A stretch of 64,000 bases of DNA from Mastacembelus armatus (GCF_900324485.2 NC_046651.1:9454605-9518604), one strand, 5' to 3'. Counted from the stretch's first letter, positions 39,633 through 55,516 are shown. Notes: generated by a model from the letters alone, not told the origin. A program made the numbers and translations.

Positions 39633-42600
39633 TTAGGTGATGTAGATGCGGTGAAAGTCGTTGGCTCCGAAGGCACAGTTGCACTTGGGGCATTTCCTCT
39701 GTCGGGTGTCATAACGCATCTTCAGACACTCGTAGCAGAATACATGGAAACACTTGGTGAGCACCGTCTCCTTGTCCCGTGTGTTGCAGCAGGGGCAGCG
39801 CAGCTTGGCCTGCACACAGACAAACACATTCTATAGGGGCCAAATACCAACTTTCCAAAGCTGCTGTTATCTCCGTCCACTCAGTGGTGAGCAGCAAATA
39901 CTTGACAGCGTAACAACATTCTTGACAACCCCAAAGCACAAAGTAACCATAATATTTGTAGAGATTTGAGCTCAAGTCATATTTTGCTGTAATGTAACAC
40001 AATGTAAGTGTCTGTGTCTCTCTTACCTTGTACTGGTTGATCTCCTCCTGCAGGATTTCGTCAGCATCTGAGTACACCTCCACCTTCTTCTGTTTCTCCA
40101 GCTTCCGTCTCAGCCTGGACAGCTCCTCCTGGGAAGCATCAGGAAAAGGGGACATTTAACACACATTCCTGACGCCACCTTCCAATTAGAGCATCGGCAG
40201 CAACTTGTGTGAGCTTGGACAGAGTTTGGAGTGATACCGCCAATGCTGAATAACAACATACCTGTGCTCGTTTCAGGTTGCTGCTCTCCCTCTCCCGGGC
40301 GGTTCGGTTCTCAGCCACAGAGACCTGGATCTCCTTGAGTTTGGCCTGCGTGTGCTCCAGCTGCACCTTCAAGTCCTCTGCCAGCTGGGCAGCCTCCACC
40401 GCCTGCAGCAAAGGGAGGAACCGGACACACTCCATAAAAAACCCAGTGATGAAATTCCTGAGCTGTAATGTGCTGGTGGTACAGTGAGTTTGGATAAAAC
40501 CTGACATTCCCAGTTGTGGAGTAACTTTAAACAGCAGTTAAAGTATGTTTTCAGTTAAAGAAAGCTGCATCTTTTGTGGTTTCTGTTTTCATTTTATTAT
40601 TCTGGTTGTTCATAAAACAAGATCATATGTTAAAAAGTATTTCTAGTATTGTAATGTAGTCATAAGTGACTTCATTAACTTTACCCTCCTCCACATATTC
40701 GCAGTCTTATCAGGTACTTCACCAGAAATCTGTCACACAAGTAGGCACTTCTACAAAATGCATTGTGGGAACTGCTCATTAATTCAACATTTTGTGGCAA
40801 CCACCCCCAAAATTCTGGGTCTCTGAACTTTTCACAAGCACCTGACAACATTAAATTGTACAAGCACAACTTATGGCAGATGCCATTACCCAGATCCTGT
40901 TCTAATGCGGCTCAAACTTTAGACCACAGACATCTGGCAGCAATCGAATCATCCTGTGATTAGCAGAGCTCGAGTGCATAAGCCCACGGTGTGATTGATG
41001 GCCTCTCTCTGCTCACCTTCCTCTTGTTGAGCTCTAGTGCTTGTGTCCGGACTGCCAGCTCTTTTTCCAGGGTGGCCAGTGTGCTCTGGAGGACGCCCTC
41101 TTTTTCCTCTAGCTTCTGCACAACCAGCAGCTGAGCATCAACCTGACAGAGGCAAAAACACAACCAGTTGACTTTACAGTGCCAGTGACACAATGAAATC
41201 ACTCAGTATTGCATTTCCAGGATGTCAGATTCCACTTCACCTGGGTTTTGAATGTGAGGACTTGGTCAGCCAGCTCCTCCTTCTCCTCTTTCAGCAGCTT
41301 GTAGATCTGGTTAGATTTGATTCGCTCACTCATCAGCTTGAAATTGGCATCGTCCTTCTCCCGCAACTGCTGCAGCAGCCGGCTGTTCTGTTCCTGCATG
41401 TCCTCGAAGGCCTGGCCCGTCACATCCATCTCACTCAGCAGAGCCTCTTCCTCCTCGAGAGACACATGGGTGTGAGTTATTAAAGACAATGTCTTTAGTG
41501 CTGTTTCTAAACTCCAGTTTCAAAACCAGATGGGGCATCATTTCACCACCGTTTGGTGTAGACATTCATATAAAATAATATTCAAACAAATACTGTGGCC
41601 ACAACTGAAAATAGCCTAAACTAATCCATGTGTATAAATTATGTTTGCAAAAATATTAGGACTTCTTTTGCTTTTATATGGATTCAAAAAGGAATCACCA
41701 ACATCTCTGCCTAACTACATCCAAATGAACCAAAAATGCACATCATTACACACAGGAAATATAATTTCATTGCACATGAACACAGTATTTGTTTTAATAA
41801 ACACATGCATCTATCTCTTTGAATCACAAATAGTGCTCAATCTAAGTAGCGTTCTTTAGCATGAGGCATCATAGAAGTGAGCTGTCATCACATTATGTGG
41901 TGCAATTAATTTAACTGCATCTTTATTGACCTGTTTATGATTATCCATCCCTGGGTGTGCTTGCACCTGGTTTGTTTTCCGGGCTACAAATTCTACTTTG
42001 CTGCTTCATTCTGGTTCATGGTGCCCACTTATAAGCCAGCCAGGGCCTATAAACAAGTCTCATGAGCTCACAATTAGTTTGTTTATGGGATATTTTGCCA
42101 GTATGTCATTCTGTGAAGTTAAATTATAGAGAGGAACAAATGAAACACATCTGGGTCCAAAACTGCACAGCCACTGCACCTAAACACCCCAGATAAATAA
42201 GCAAAAGTAAAGAATACAACATTATCAGTTAAGACTGTGTTTTCCCATTTGTTAATCATGTTCTGCTCAACCTCTCAAGCACAAAGCGTCAGGCTATCAG
42301 AGGTCAAAATTTGCCTGTTGCTCATAAAATGGTAGAGACAACACTTAACAACTTGAAACACAGTTGGAACAATATTACATTTGGTGTAATTTGCTGTACT
42401 TGATTAAATAACCATTTCAGTGCAACTGAACAAAGATATGCACTTTAGGTGGTGTTAGCACAGCTGTTAGTGCTGTAGTTCACCCCTATGGTGGGCTTGG
42501 TCAAAATGACTCATTTTAAGTGATAAAGATTTAAGATGGATCACATTCAAGGTATCAACAAATAAATGAATATTATTGCTACAAAACAGACGTATTACAT

Positions 42601-45600
42601 TATCTAATGTGGGTGTGTCCGTCATTTATGCAAGTCACGTTTTAAATTTACGATGCCGTTACTTAACCCTCATTTGACCCAGGCCAGATAACAGTCTTAT
42701 ATTTTCCATCTTATGAAAGTCTGCTGTTACATTCCTTCTGTAAGTGTCTCATTAAATTGACAAGACGACACAGCTATGTGAGTGAGCTCAGCTCTGACAG
42801 TTTTCTACATAACTTATGATTTGTCAGGGTGGCTAACCCAGAGAGACTTGGCTCACCCAAAAGGTTTTCTGTGTATATTTCTTCACCCTTATATGTGAAA
42901 ATATAATTTCTTATCATTCCTCCTTCAGGCTTAGGCACCAAAGATTTAAGACAGATTTAAGATTCATTTCTGTGTCTGGATTAAAGTAGCAAGGCTGAAA
43001 TGATTTTAAGCAGTAATACAGATGTTTTAAATGCCTTTGCCTTTCAACTTACAAGGCCTTTTACAATCTCAACAGATTAACAGGGGGAAAAAAAAAAAAA
43101 AAACAAAAAAAAAATCAGTTAAATCGAACACTGGCAGACAAATAACAGCAAAGCAATGGTGATGAAAAATGAAACTTGAAGAAAAACAACATGGCTTGCA
43201 TGGAAACGATTATGAAAGCTTTGAGTTGCTGCAGAAGATCAATATACAGTAACCAAGATAAAAAAATTTTAAAAAAAAATCTGTCAAAATGAAAAGGTAG
43301 AAAAAGAAACAGAATTTTCCAGCATCTTATCGAGAACAACTTTGAACATTATGAAATGTAACCAAAATACAAGAAATTATATTTAAATAAGAGGCCACAG
43401 CATCAGCTTTCAGTTCCTCTTTAGTGGTCTAAGATTAGGAGAAACTCTGTCTTACGCAAATGTGAAACGCATTGCACTACTCTAATTTTAATACAGCAGG
43501 CTTGATTATATGCATTTATGTTGCCGTCAGACAGTAACATAACTCTTCCCCCACCCCCCCAAAAAAACTCCTCATGATTAGTCTTTCCACCTTTGGTCCA
43601 ACTTGACTCATAGCCCTGATATGTTATGGAGAGAACACCACACGCAGATACCTGTTTAGTGGCAGCCAGTTTCTTCTGCAGATGCTCAATGGTCTCTTCT
43701 GCAACTCTGATCTTCCTGAGGGCATCTTCATCAGCCAGCTTCTTGCTTTCCTTCCTCTCTCTCTCCTCTAGCTCTCGCACTCTCATCCTCAGCTCATCCA
43801 CCTGATTTAAGACAGTGAAGAGCACCGTATGTAGCTAGCACTTTAAGTTTTAAAGAAAGAAATGGTAAAAGAAATGGCAGAGAGGCAAGAACAAACCTCG
43901 GCTTTAGATTTGCGCTCAGCTGCCATGAGCTGCACCTTGTCCCTCTGCTCCTTTGGGGCTGACTTATACATGTCCAACAAGAGTTTCATCTCTTTCTGGG
44001 ACTCCTGGGCTTTCCTGGTGAGTTGGAGAAAAAGAGATCTCATCAACATAAGCAGTCTCATCAATGTGACTAGTTGATAGGTTCTAACACACTTTCTTAA
44101 TGACAACAACAAGGCAAACAGATATTAACTATACAAAAGAGAACAGTATTACACTGTAAATATAAAATTTGGTATGAGGTCATACAGCAAAGTATGAAGA
44201 AGACCAGGTTAGATTTTTATTAGAAAGGGAGTTAAGAAGGGTGTTAAATATTAGTTTAGTACTTGAGTTCGACTCTGAGCATCTTCAGTGTGTCTGAGTC
44301 TTTTCTCTTCAGCTCGTCACTGCGCTGCCTCTCTCTCTCTCGCTCCCTCTCGCGTTCTCGCTCAGCCTCCCTCTCCCTTTCTCTCTCCCGGGCCCGCTGT
44401 CTCTCCAGCTCCTTCCTCCTCTCCTCCTCCTCCTCCTGGTCCTCATCCTCCTCTTTCTTTACATCGATACTGTCACTTGTCGTCTCTTCTAGAATAAGAA
44501 CACCCGTGTCGCCACTCTGACAACGCAACTGTCGGTAAAGAAAAGAAAAAACAAAGCTGCTGGTTATAGGAAATGTATCACTATTAACGTTCGTTGACCG
44601 AAATAAGGTTTTGCTCAAAACAGCCCAGTAAAACTCTAAGAAACTCTAACACTCAATCACGTCATTTACCTTATTGATCTCCATCTGTGTCTCCCGCAGC
44701 TTCCTCTTGTAGCGCTGCACGTCACCTTTCAATTGCAAGTTGTGGTTCTGAAGGCTGCTGATTAAGTGTCGCATCTCCCTGTTGATTGGTCCTGAGAGAG
44801 GAGACACCAACGATGAAAGTGAAACATGCACTGAGCACAGTCAAGGTGTGATTTGGTTCTGAGTCATAAAAAATTGCCTGTTTTTGAAAATGTAAAGCAC
44901 AACTGCATGTTGTACATGTTACAAAATTACATAATTTGCCGTTACTATTGAGCTGACGGCTAATAAAATTGTGTTGCTCTGCTAAAGTGTATGTATTCAC
45001 AAATTATAATTCACACAAGAGCTTGCACTAATTTAATAACTGAGCCCTGACGTACATCAAACATCTTAAGAATACAGTGACGCATCACTGGAAAAAGTCT
45101 GTTCTCCACAGTCTGGCATCACTTCCCTTCCCTCTTCAGAGACGAACTAACTGATGTGTGCGTGTGTTCGAAGACGGTACCTGCTTGCTCGTTGGCTGCC
45201 AGGTTCTGCTCAAACTCAATGCGCAGCATCTCATACTCTTTGCGCACCTGGGCCAGAGTATCCTCTAGCTGGATGACCTCAGTCCGCAGCTTCTTCTGAA
45301 GGGACAGCTCGTCACTCTGAACAGTTGAAAACACACACATTGTTGATGTCATTATTGCCAAGCAGCAGCAATGGACCCAGACTAAAAGTGCTGGGTTAAA
45401 AAATTACAGTACACTGTAAAATTAATTTTGGGAAAGCAACAAAAAGCTAAAGTCAATATCCAGTTAAGCATTTAGGGAGTGTAATGTTTTCTCTTTTTGA
45501 CTTCATGCAAATAACTTCACATAATTGCACAAACATAGCCTCAGTTACCTCCATGTGCTCAATCTGTCGGAGGTGGGCGTTCTTTGCAGTGAGCAACAGG

Positions 45601-48600
45601 GCCCGTGCCTCATCCAGCTGGGTTTTGACCCCAAGAGACTCATTGTACAGCAGGGAAAACTGAGACTGCAGACATTTGTACTCTAGAGTCTCTTTCACAA
45701 CCTCTTCTGGAATATTACGCAAGTCCATCTGAAAAATTAGGACACAGAGTGAGAGGAAGGTGAAGGGTGAACAAGGTCAACTTTGAACCACATGACCGTA
45801 ATACACAACATTTCACTTACAGACCAACAGCAGCACTTGTCTCAAGTATATGGTGTAGTTATAAAGATGCTTCTATCCTACTCTCCTCTCATAACACTTT
45901 ATCTTTACCTTGAGCTTCTCACTCTCCCTCACAGCCTCCTGAAGCTCCACCTGCAGTTTCTCCAACTCAGCCATGCGGCTATTTGCTAACTCCTGATTGT
46001 GCTCCAACTCTGCGTTTAGACTCTCAAACTAAGACGAAAGCAAAGACATGTTATAGACATGACAACATGCATGGAAAACCCAGAAGAAAGTTACATGCAA
46101 ATAAACATACAATGCACAAAACTGATCACAAAAGGGGTACTTCCTATGAATGCTCACCTTCTGAATGTTCAGTGTAATCTGCCCCCCAGCTAGTCCACCT
46201 GAGCTGCCAGTGCTGCTGTATCCAGACTTCAGCTGCAGACAGCAAACACAAATCATAAAAAAGAGCAAACAAGACAGAAGAACAACATGAAAGCACACAG
46301 CACACCAACACTCGGCTGGCAGTTTTTTACATAGACCAAGCTAAAATTAATGTAGTCTAATACAACAGTCCTGCAATAAATCCTCCCTTCAAAACTGTAT
46401 AGAGAGAAGTGAAAGATTCCCAGAGAAACTGTAATGTGTGCTGCTGAAAGGTACTGCATTATACCAACACCTGTGTCTGATATTTAGCCTAGCTTCACTG
46501 ATATAAATGGAGTTGACACAATAATACATACGCATTTGACATTAACATCTTATGACATCGCCATGACAATACTTATTTTCTTCATGATCAGATAACTGAT
46601 GCAAATAGCACCAGAATCTCAATGCACACATCAACAGTGGGATGTACATCAATATGAGCAGCTGGCTTGACACGCTTTGACACTTACAGCCTTATCACTT
46701 TCAGCAAAAGCAGACACCTGCTCCTCATGGACAGATAAAATAAAGGACACACACAATGCAGAAAGAGACTCAAATGCAAACACAGACAGGATCATAGAAA
46801 TGTACCTGCTCCATGGCCTCTGCTAGGTGTTTGTTGAGCTTTTGTTCCCTGTTGCGGAGTTTCTCAATGTCCCACTGCAGATCCTCCACTGTCGTCTCCA
46901 TCTCAGACACCTTGGTCTCAGAACTGGTCACCTTGTCCACCAACTCATTGTACTGCAAGACAGTGAGACATTATCCCAGCTGTTTTATCTGTGACAAGCA
47001 TACACAAACAGCTCAATATATGCTACTTTCTCATTCACATTCTCCATCAGTCTGTCTGACACACAAACTCATACCTAGGGATGGGAACTGATAAGATTTT
47101 ATTGATACATTTGTTTAATTTCTATTACTTGCATTATCAGACCTGCTTCGCTTAGGGATTATTGTTCCACATGGACCGTAATCACAGTCACACAACACAT
47201 TTTAGTATCAAAAGTTGGCGCTATGGCAGAGAGCAAAACCGTTTGTAAAGGACAGAATATGTGGGAGCATTTCAAACTTAAAAAAGATGAAACACTGCGC
47301 AATGCGTGTATTGTAAAGTAGAACTGGCGAACCACAACAGCACTTCATCAATACTTCAACATCTGAACAGACAGTATCCAGTTGTGGACCAGACAAGCTC
47401 ACCCAGCAGAGCCATCACAAGGTAACATCATTTCAAAGAAACCTATCATTTCTGTCAAGTATTACACAACAGTATTATTGTTTAAAAATGCAAAAGTCTA
47501 TTATTTCTGATTACTCGAGTAATCTCTGAAATATTCTGTAGAATACTCGACTCCAAAAATGATCGATAGCTGCAGCCCTACCACAGACACCCACAAACAC
47601 AGAGAAAAGGACATCATACCTCCATGGACATCTTATGGTGTCGTCCCTGAAGGAGAGTGGCCAGGTCCCGCAACCGACTATTCTCATCCAGCAGAGTATG
47701 GTTCACACTGACGATGTCAGACTGGCTCTCGTTCTCACATGCTGCCAATAGAGATCAAGTCAGCAGTACCCAATAAGAGCAGAGAAGCCCGCTTATGTGC
47801 ATGTAGTCAATAAGATATGAAAACCAATTAGTAACAAGTAATCAGTTTTAATGTAGAATATAAAATGTGCTGTATGTATGTGAACCAGTGGTTTATCATA
47901 TACGAATTTGTCAGTAATGAGCATGTCTCCATAAATACCTGCATCTTGGATCTGCTTGCACATATCATCAATGCAGCTGTGCAGCCTGTCAAAGACACAA
48001 ACCAAGCATCCGATGGCCTCTTTGCTGAACTGCATGCGGTCCTGTAGGTGCAGGGTGAGCTCCTCCTCGCTGCTGTGCTCCAGCGTGGCCAGGAAACCCT
48101 TGGCATTCTCACTAAGCGGAGGAGGGGGCGGCAATCCATCTGCACACATTTGGAAATGGTTACGCAGGATTGGTTATAATAAAATGACAAAACTCATAAA
48201 CCTCAATTTCTAGAGAAACAGAAACTGTGTCTACCCTCACAACAAAAAAATCTGTAAAGATAAACTGAATTGGTGCAGCATCTGAGTGAGAGCTTGAGCT
48301 TATACAGACTTAGACCATTGTACGTTTATTTCATGAAATGCTTAAGATTTTCAAAAGAAGAATCTGCCATGAAATATAAGAGAAGGTTAAACAGTTGCCT
48401 TCATCACACCGCTGTCATTTCTGGTAGGTCTAGCTTTGTCACAAAAAACCCTGCTTACCTGTTGTTGAGCCCAGTGACGGTTCTGTCGGTGTCATCATCT
48501 CCTCTGACCTAGCAGGAGGGGGGGGGCTGCTGCTCTTCTTGATGCTCTTCCTGCTGCTCCTCCTGCTGCTGCTGTTCTGCCTGTTCCCCCTCAGTCTGGC

Positions 48601-49394
48601 CCTCTGGAAGCGGAGGAGGGGGCACAGCAGAAGTCGGTGAAGCCAGATTGACACCATCTTCTTCCATTGGTGTTGGTTCAGGGAGAGGGGCAAACGGCGG
48701 GGCAGGAGTAGATGTCACAGGCGTTTCTGGTTCAATACGTTTGCGTAGAACGTACACATTGTCTTCCAACTGCAAACCAGAAAGAGACGGATTGAAAGAA
48801 GTGTTAAACTTACACTAACTATTACAGTGGTGTTTCCACAGACTGAGCACTGCTAAATGGCTACTTTACACATAAACAAAATCCAAATATCCTTTATATT
48901 AATGTAGTTTAGCAAGTTAGGGCCGACAGCTGAGTTTACATGTACATTTGATTTAAAACTATTTAATCTGATGTGCAGAAGTACCTGTGACCAGTAGCGG
49001 TTGACAATCAGTAAGGTGGTGTCATCAGTGGCTTGTCTCTTCTCCAGCTTTTCAATTTTCTCTCGTAACTCATCCTCCATGGCCTGCCTCTGCTCCAAAC
49101 GCTCACACAGCTTCTTATTCTTGAACTGGAGCACCTTCATGTCCATTTCCTCCTGCACACACCAAACACAGACACAGAGGTAAGATATTCTAACTGGATG
49201 CAGCACCAGATGAACAACAAATGCTGATTTGTGAGGGTCAACTTCAAATGACTGACCGTAGAAGAGACACCAGCTATCCGTATTGGCTCAATAAGAGTGG
49301 TAGTGGTCTTCTCCTCTTTTTTGCTTTTCTTCTCAGGTGGGCCAGGGGGACTGTCCCCTCCTGAGGGACGCTTTCCTCCCCCAGCACCTGACAT
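39633..49394 (-). CDS. rnf40: E3 ubiquitin-protein ligase BRE1B (RNF40), with a frame break at a G run
   Basis: With RNF20 it monoubiquitinates histone H2B at the C-terminal lysine during transcription. Nineteen exons, in gene order: 49257-49394, 48985-49152, 48459-48769, 47939-48139, 47620-47741, 46806-46952, 46158-46232, 45909-46028, 45549-45728, 45181-45316, 44670-44791, 44263-44528, 43897-44014, 43652-43801, 41241-41453, 41017-41142, 40262-40402, 40027-40128 and 39633-39809. The product would be about 1003 aa (human 1001), mostly coiled coil. The C-terminal C3HC4 RING begins [20 protein letters not shown] and ends [12 protein letters not shown]. Matches such as [28 protein letters not shown] and [19 protein letters not shown] point to RNF40 rather than RNF20. 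Exon 12 holds an Arg/Glu repeat (about 25 residues). Exon 3 as written goes out of frame at the 9-G run 48518-48526, and every other exon keeps phase. It is head to head with phkg2. Confidence 0.95.
41454..43651 (-). other. Largest rnf40 intron (intron 14)
   Basis: 2.2 kb between the exons at 43652 and 41453. It contains poly-A runs near 43090-43115 and AT-rich sequence. No exon or recognisable repeat could be supported, although 41940-42100 has the higher complexity of an old interspersed repeat. Confidence 0.6.
46308..46530 (+). repeat. Unclassified interspersed fish repeat, copy 2
   Basis: It repeats the order of blocks of the copy at 7402-7630: ACACTCGGCTGGCAGTTTTT, then GCTAAAATTAATGTAG, and at the end CTTCACTGATATAAATGGAG. 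It sits in the rnf40 intron between 46232 and 46806 and is inserted antisense to the gene. The middle has diverged or was deleted relative to copy 1. Confidence 0.6.
47076..47580 (+). mobile_element. Short hAT-like DNA transposon remnant with BED finger fragment
   Basis: It lies in the rnf40 intron between 46952 and 47620. The ends are short inverted repeats (TAGGGATGGG at the left, TGCAGCCCTA at the right, the complement of TAGGGCTGCA), typical of fish hAT elements. From 47223 a frame reads [20 protein letters not shown], then a stop after ACIVK, then [13 protein letters not shown], then a further stop. This matches the layout of a ZBED-type BED finger, but the zinc ligands are lost. No clear 8-bp target duplication remains. 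A long-dead deletion derivative of about 505 bp. Confidence 0.7.
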
Positions 49395-50560
49395 CTTTCC
49401 TTCCCCTGCGTGAGATCAAACATGACATGAGAGCTTTGACACACCTTTAAGGAATTAATGACCAGCTCACAAACGGAGAACTCATTCATTTAACTCACTC
49501 AGAATACTACTCTGCTATGGTCCATGTGAAAATGTGTATTCCTAAGCTGTTGCACTGTAGGTTTTGTATAACCTACTACTCCAAAAGCCACAGACAATCT
49601 TTAATTCGGTATTTCTGCTAAGAAATGATAGCTATGCTAATGCTAACGTTAATTCTCCGAGACCTGGTTAGCTTCACCGCGCTTTTTGTCCAGCGTATTT
49701 AACGACTGGAGTTCGGAACCCGGCTTCATCGGCCACCACTACAAGCGCAGGATATTCTGTACATAAGCTCTACTTGCATATAAATGTAAAAAATAATTTC
49801 TGACAAATATTCACGTTACAAACCTTCACAAGGACCGACTGAAAATGTAACTCAGGGCATCAGAGAAGCTATAGGAAATGACGACAATGCACTTCCGCAT
49901 AGTGTCATTTTTTTTTTGTTTCCCCGATAAATATTTTTATTGATAATACATGGTAGTATCGTGCTTTAAATATAATTTTATTATTTGTACTGTCACCAAA
50001 GAGTCATTACAATATTATCGTCGTGTTTTTAAAATATCAACCCTGTTACAGTCCCCACTCCGACCTCATGGTGGCAGGAGTGCGATAGTCAGTAACGACA
50101 TGCTCCAGGTTGTTTCGAGGACTGGGACCAGAATGTAAACAGGCTTCAGGTTGTGGCTGGCTGTTTTTGCAATCATTAGTGCTGTACCTTGGTACGGGCG
50201 CCGCTAAACCGTACACCGTTATGGCCTCATGATCGATTCCTCGATTTAGGATGATAATGTTTTACTGATCCCGTGGGTTTCTTCTTCCTTTTTCTCGTTT
50301 GATCGCATATATGGTGAGTAGCATCCGGTCCGATCATTGAACCTGTTTTCAGCTAGGGCAAAGCTAAGTTAGCTAATCACGTCAAGGACACATTTCAACA
50401 ACAGAAAGTTTTGCTAATGTTGGTGACACTGAAGAAAACCCAGCACGTCTTTGTCAGGGGCTACCTTGTAGTTCCTACGCAAATCATGCAGCGTTGTTAG
50501 CATTATTACTAGTATTGTGACCGAGAGTGTGTTGTTGTTTCAGATTTATTTACAGTCACC
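49395..50560. promoter_or_regulatory. Divergent promoter region of rnf40 (-) and phkg2 (+), with leader exons
   Basis: The rnf40 coding exon has an acceptor ending at 49408 on the minus strand, so its leader lies upstream, perhaps ending at a donor near 49823. The phkg2 leader ends at a donor at 50313 (ATATATG then GTGAGT) and is joined to an acceptor ending at 50543. The starts of transcription should therefore lie between about 49830 and 50250. No TATA box was found. 49905-49920 is a T run. Confidence 0.55.

Positions 50561-50563
<3 letters not shown>
50311..50563 (+). promoter_or_regulatory. Spliced seven-codon uORF overlapping the phkg2 start codon
   Basis: If the leader exon ending at 50313 joins the exon beginning at 50544, its last three bases are ATG. 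The frame then reads ATG ATT TAT TTA CAG TCA CCA TGA. The TGA shares bases with the main ATG (ATGA at 50561-50564). This depends on the inferred splice. ATGA overlaps of this kind can allow termination and reinitiation. Confidence 0.4.
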
Positions 50564-53054
<2,491 letters not shown>

Positions 53055-53855
53055 AAAATCAACCTCATTCCTACCTACCTTGATTTTATTTAACAATTTG
53101 CATGTTCTGTAATGTCTGTGTTCGTCTTGTCGAGTTACTGTTTAATTTTAAGATGAGGAATACAGGGTCTGGGACGTTTGTATGCCTTAATATGCACCAT
53201 AGTTCTGCAAGTGCAAGATAAGCATGCACAACCTAATATTCCTTATCTGCCTTAGGATGCGAGTTTGTGGGTGTTTGAAACTCTTCTTGTCAGTTCATCA
53301 TGTTTTCAGTGGACACAGTGCAATCATTTGATAAAACTCATTGGTGTTGATCTGTTGATCTTCAGTTGTAACTGAGAGGATAACGTTCTAAGCACTGTGA
53401 TAATTTAATAGAATTATATAAACACATTGTATTTAAACTCAAATTTACAGATATTCTAGTGTTACAAATAAGTACCAGAGGATGTGTACAATATTTGACA
53501 TTTATGACCAGAACATTCAAGTGCAGTATTAGGTTTTGGTAGAAAATAATTCAGCCATCATGCATGCAGACATTCCTCAATATGAAACCCACTTACAGCA
53601 GCTGTGGAGACCACTTGTGACTGTATGTTCTACTGAAACTAACCAACATCATTCCGTACACATTTCAGTCACAAAAGTGACACTTTTCCTGAAAGTACGT
53701 GTCTGGGAAACGCAGATATACATTGTACTGTATACAAAAAAGAAGGTTTTACTGAAAATAAAACATATTTGAATTATATTATGTTTTATGAGTGTGTAAA
53801 GAGAAGCAACAATTTGGTTGTTTGAATAAAAAAGCTAAAGGAAACGTACCATCTG
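53055..53855 (+). other. phkg2 3' UTR and gap to cfap119
   Basis: A plus-strand AATAAA at 53757-53762 is the best polyadenylation signal for phkg2, about 700 bases after its stop. No coding sequence is seen. The nearest minus-strand signals for cfap119 fall inside the phkg2 3' UTR (AATAAA complement near 53086), so the two transcripts may overlap at their ends. Confidence 0.55.
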
Positions 53856-55436
53856 TTATTTTTTGGCCTTGTGGTTGGACTGTAGAGAATTTAAAGAGCT
53901 GATGTGCAGATCTGCAATTTCTTTTATTTGCTGATCTAGTTGCCCAGACATAAACTTCATCTTCATCTGACTTCTTTCTCTACGAGTGTCTGAAGGTCTG
54001 ATGTGGAATCTGAAAAGAAAAGAAAAACAAAGCATTTACAAATCATCATTTGACTACAAAAATATTTCAGCACAGTTCCACTGAGTCCTGCCATGATCTT
54101 ACTTAATGTGGCTTCCTCTTCCTCTGTGGTGGATGATTGCTGCATTTCAGGAGACCTGTCTGTCTTTGGTGCTGCTTGTGTTTCCTCTTCATCATTTTAA
54201 CATGCAAAAAATGCTTAACATTTTCAATAAATGTGGTAGCTCAAAAATATCAAGAGCATTCTGTGATCAATGTAAGTTGAAAAATGTGTGAAGTGCTGTT
54301 ATTCAGTCCTATGCTGTATGATCTTTTGAAAACCTTTAACACATTCACCATACTACCTAGAATGTTTGTGCAACAAAAATTTTAAATATGTCTAAATTAT
54401 TACCTTGAGAAAAAGGTGCTTCCTGGTCTGACATTCCAGAGTAAGTCAAGGACAAATCCAGTTTAACCTGTTAAAAAATAGGGAAAAGGAACATTTATTG
54501 TCTCCTGACACACAGTAGTTTCGCAGTAGTAAAATGAAGTATAACAAAAATAAACTAGCAGAATTTGCTTTAAAAAACAGTGTAAAATAACTTATGTCTT
54601 ATTCTTACTTGTGGGGTGAAAATATATTTGTAGAGTTTGTAGTGGTTCATATAGCTGTTGTGGATGTATTCAAAGATACACTTCACCTCCCCAGAGCTGA
54701 AGAGTTTGATACTAAAGGGAGGTCGCTGTAGTATACAGAGACATCAGAATGAAAACAAACTTTATAACAATGGATATGTGTAGATCTTATAAGTAGTGAC
54801 ATTGTCGTACACACCCGGACTGAGTGACAGAGCAGAAGCTCCTTGCAATATTTGAAACACTGTTGTATGTTGTTGAGTGGCGTTTCTGCAAGAGAGGAGT
54901 TTTAAACATATCCCACACAATTAACATTAAAACTAATTTTATTCTCCAATATTTGTTGGAGGCAGTGGTGCAATTCACATGAGCTGGAGTGTAGCTCTAA
55001 TAATTTCATTTAGTTGAGATTTGTCTTTGAAATGTATTAAAATAAAACATAGACTAAACAGTATATACTATATTTTGTCTAATTTAAACACCCAGTTCAT
55101 TATGGAGTTGACAGACAGTTTGAGTTTGTACTGTAAATATAGTGTCAAGTAGGTCATACTGGTTTCACAAATCATCCATCTTCAAATCCAGTTCCAAACT
55201 GGTAATGCAGCAGTGATAGTCTGGCTTCACTAACCTACGTTGGCCTCATGAATGGACTTGATGATGGACAGGAGAGCAGAAGTTTGCTCCCTTTTGAAGC
55301 CACGCTCTCTGCAAAAAAGCACAGTCTGGACATACAACTCCAGCAGAACCCCTCTTTTTGGCTCAGGGAGATCAACTTGAAACACACTGCACAGAGCACT
55401 GTCACAGGGGAGAAGAGGTGCAACAGAAGAAAAAGT

Positions 55437-55516
<80 letters not shown>

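Noticed and set aside
44263-44520. Ser/Leu-rich open frames on the plus strand
   Set aside because: They are the complement of the Arg/Glu repeat in rnf40 exon 12, whose splice sites and phase fit the minus strand.
47061-47588. 8-bp target duplication for the hAT remnant
   Set aside because: The flanking octamers do not match, so no duplication is claimed.
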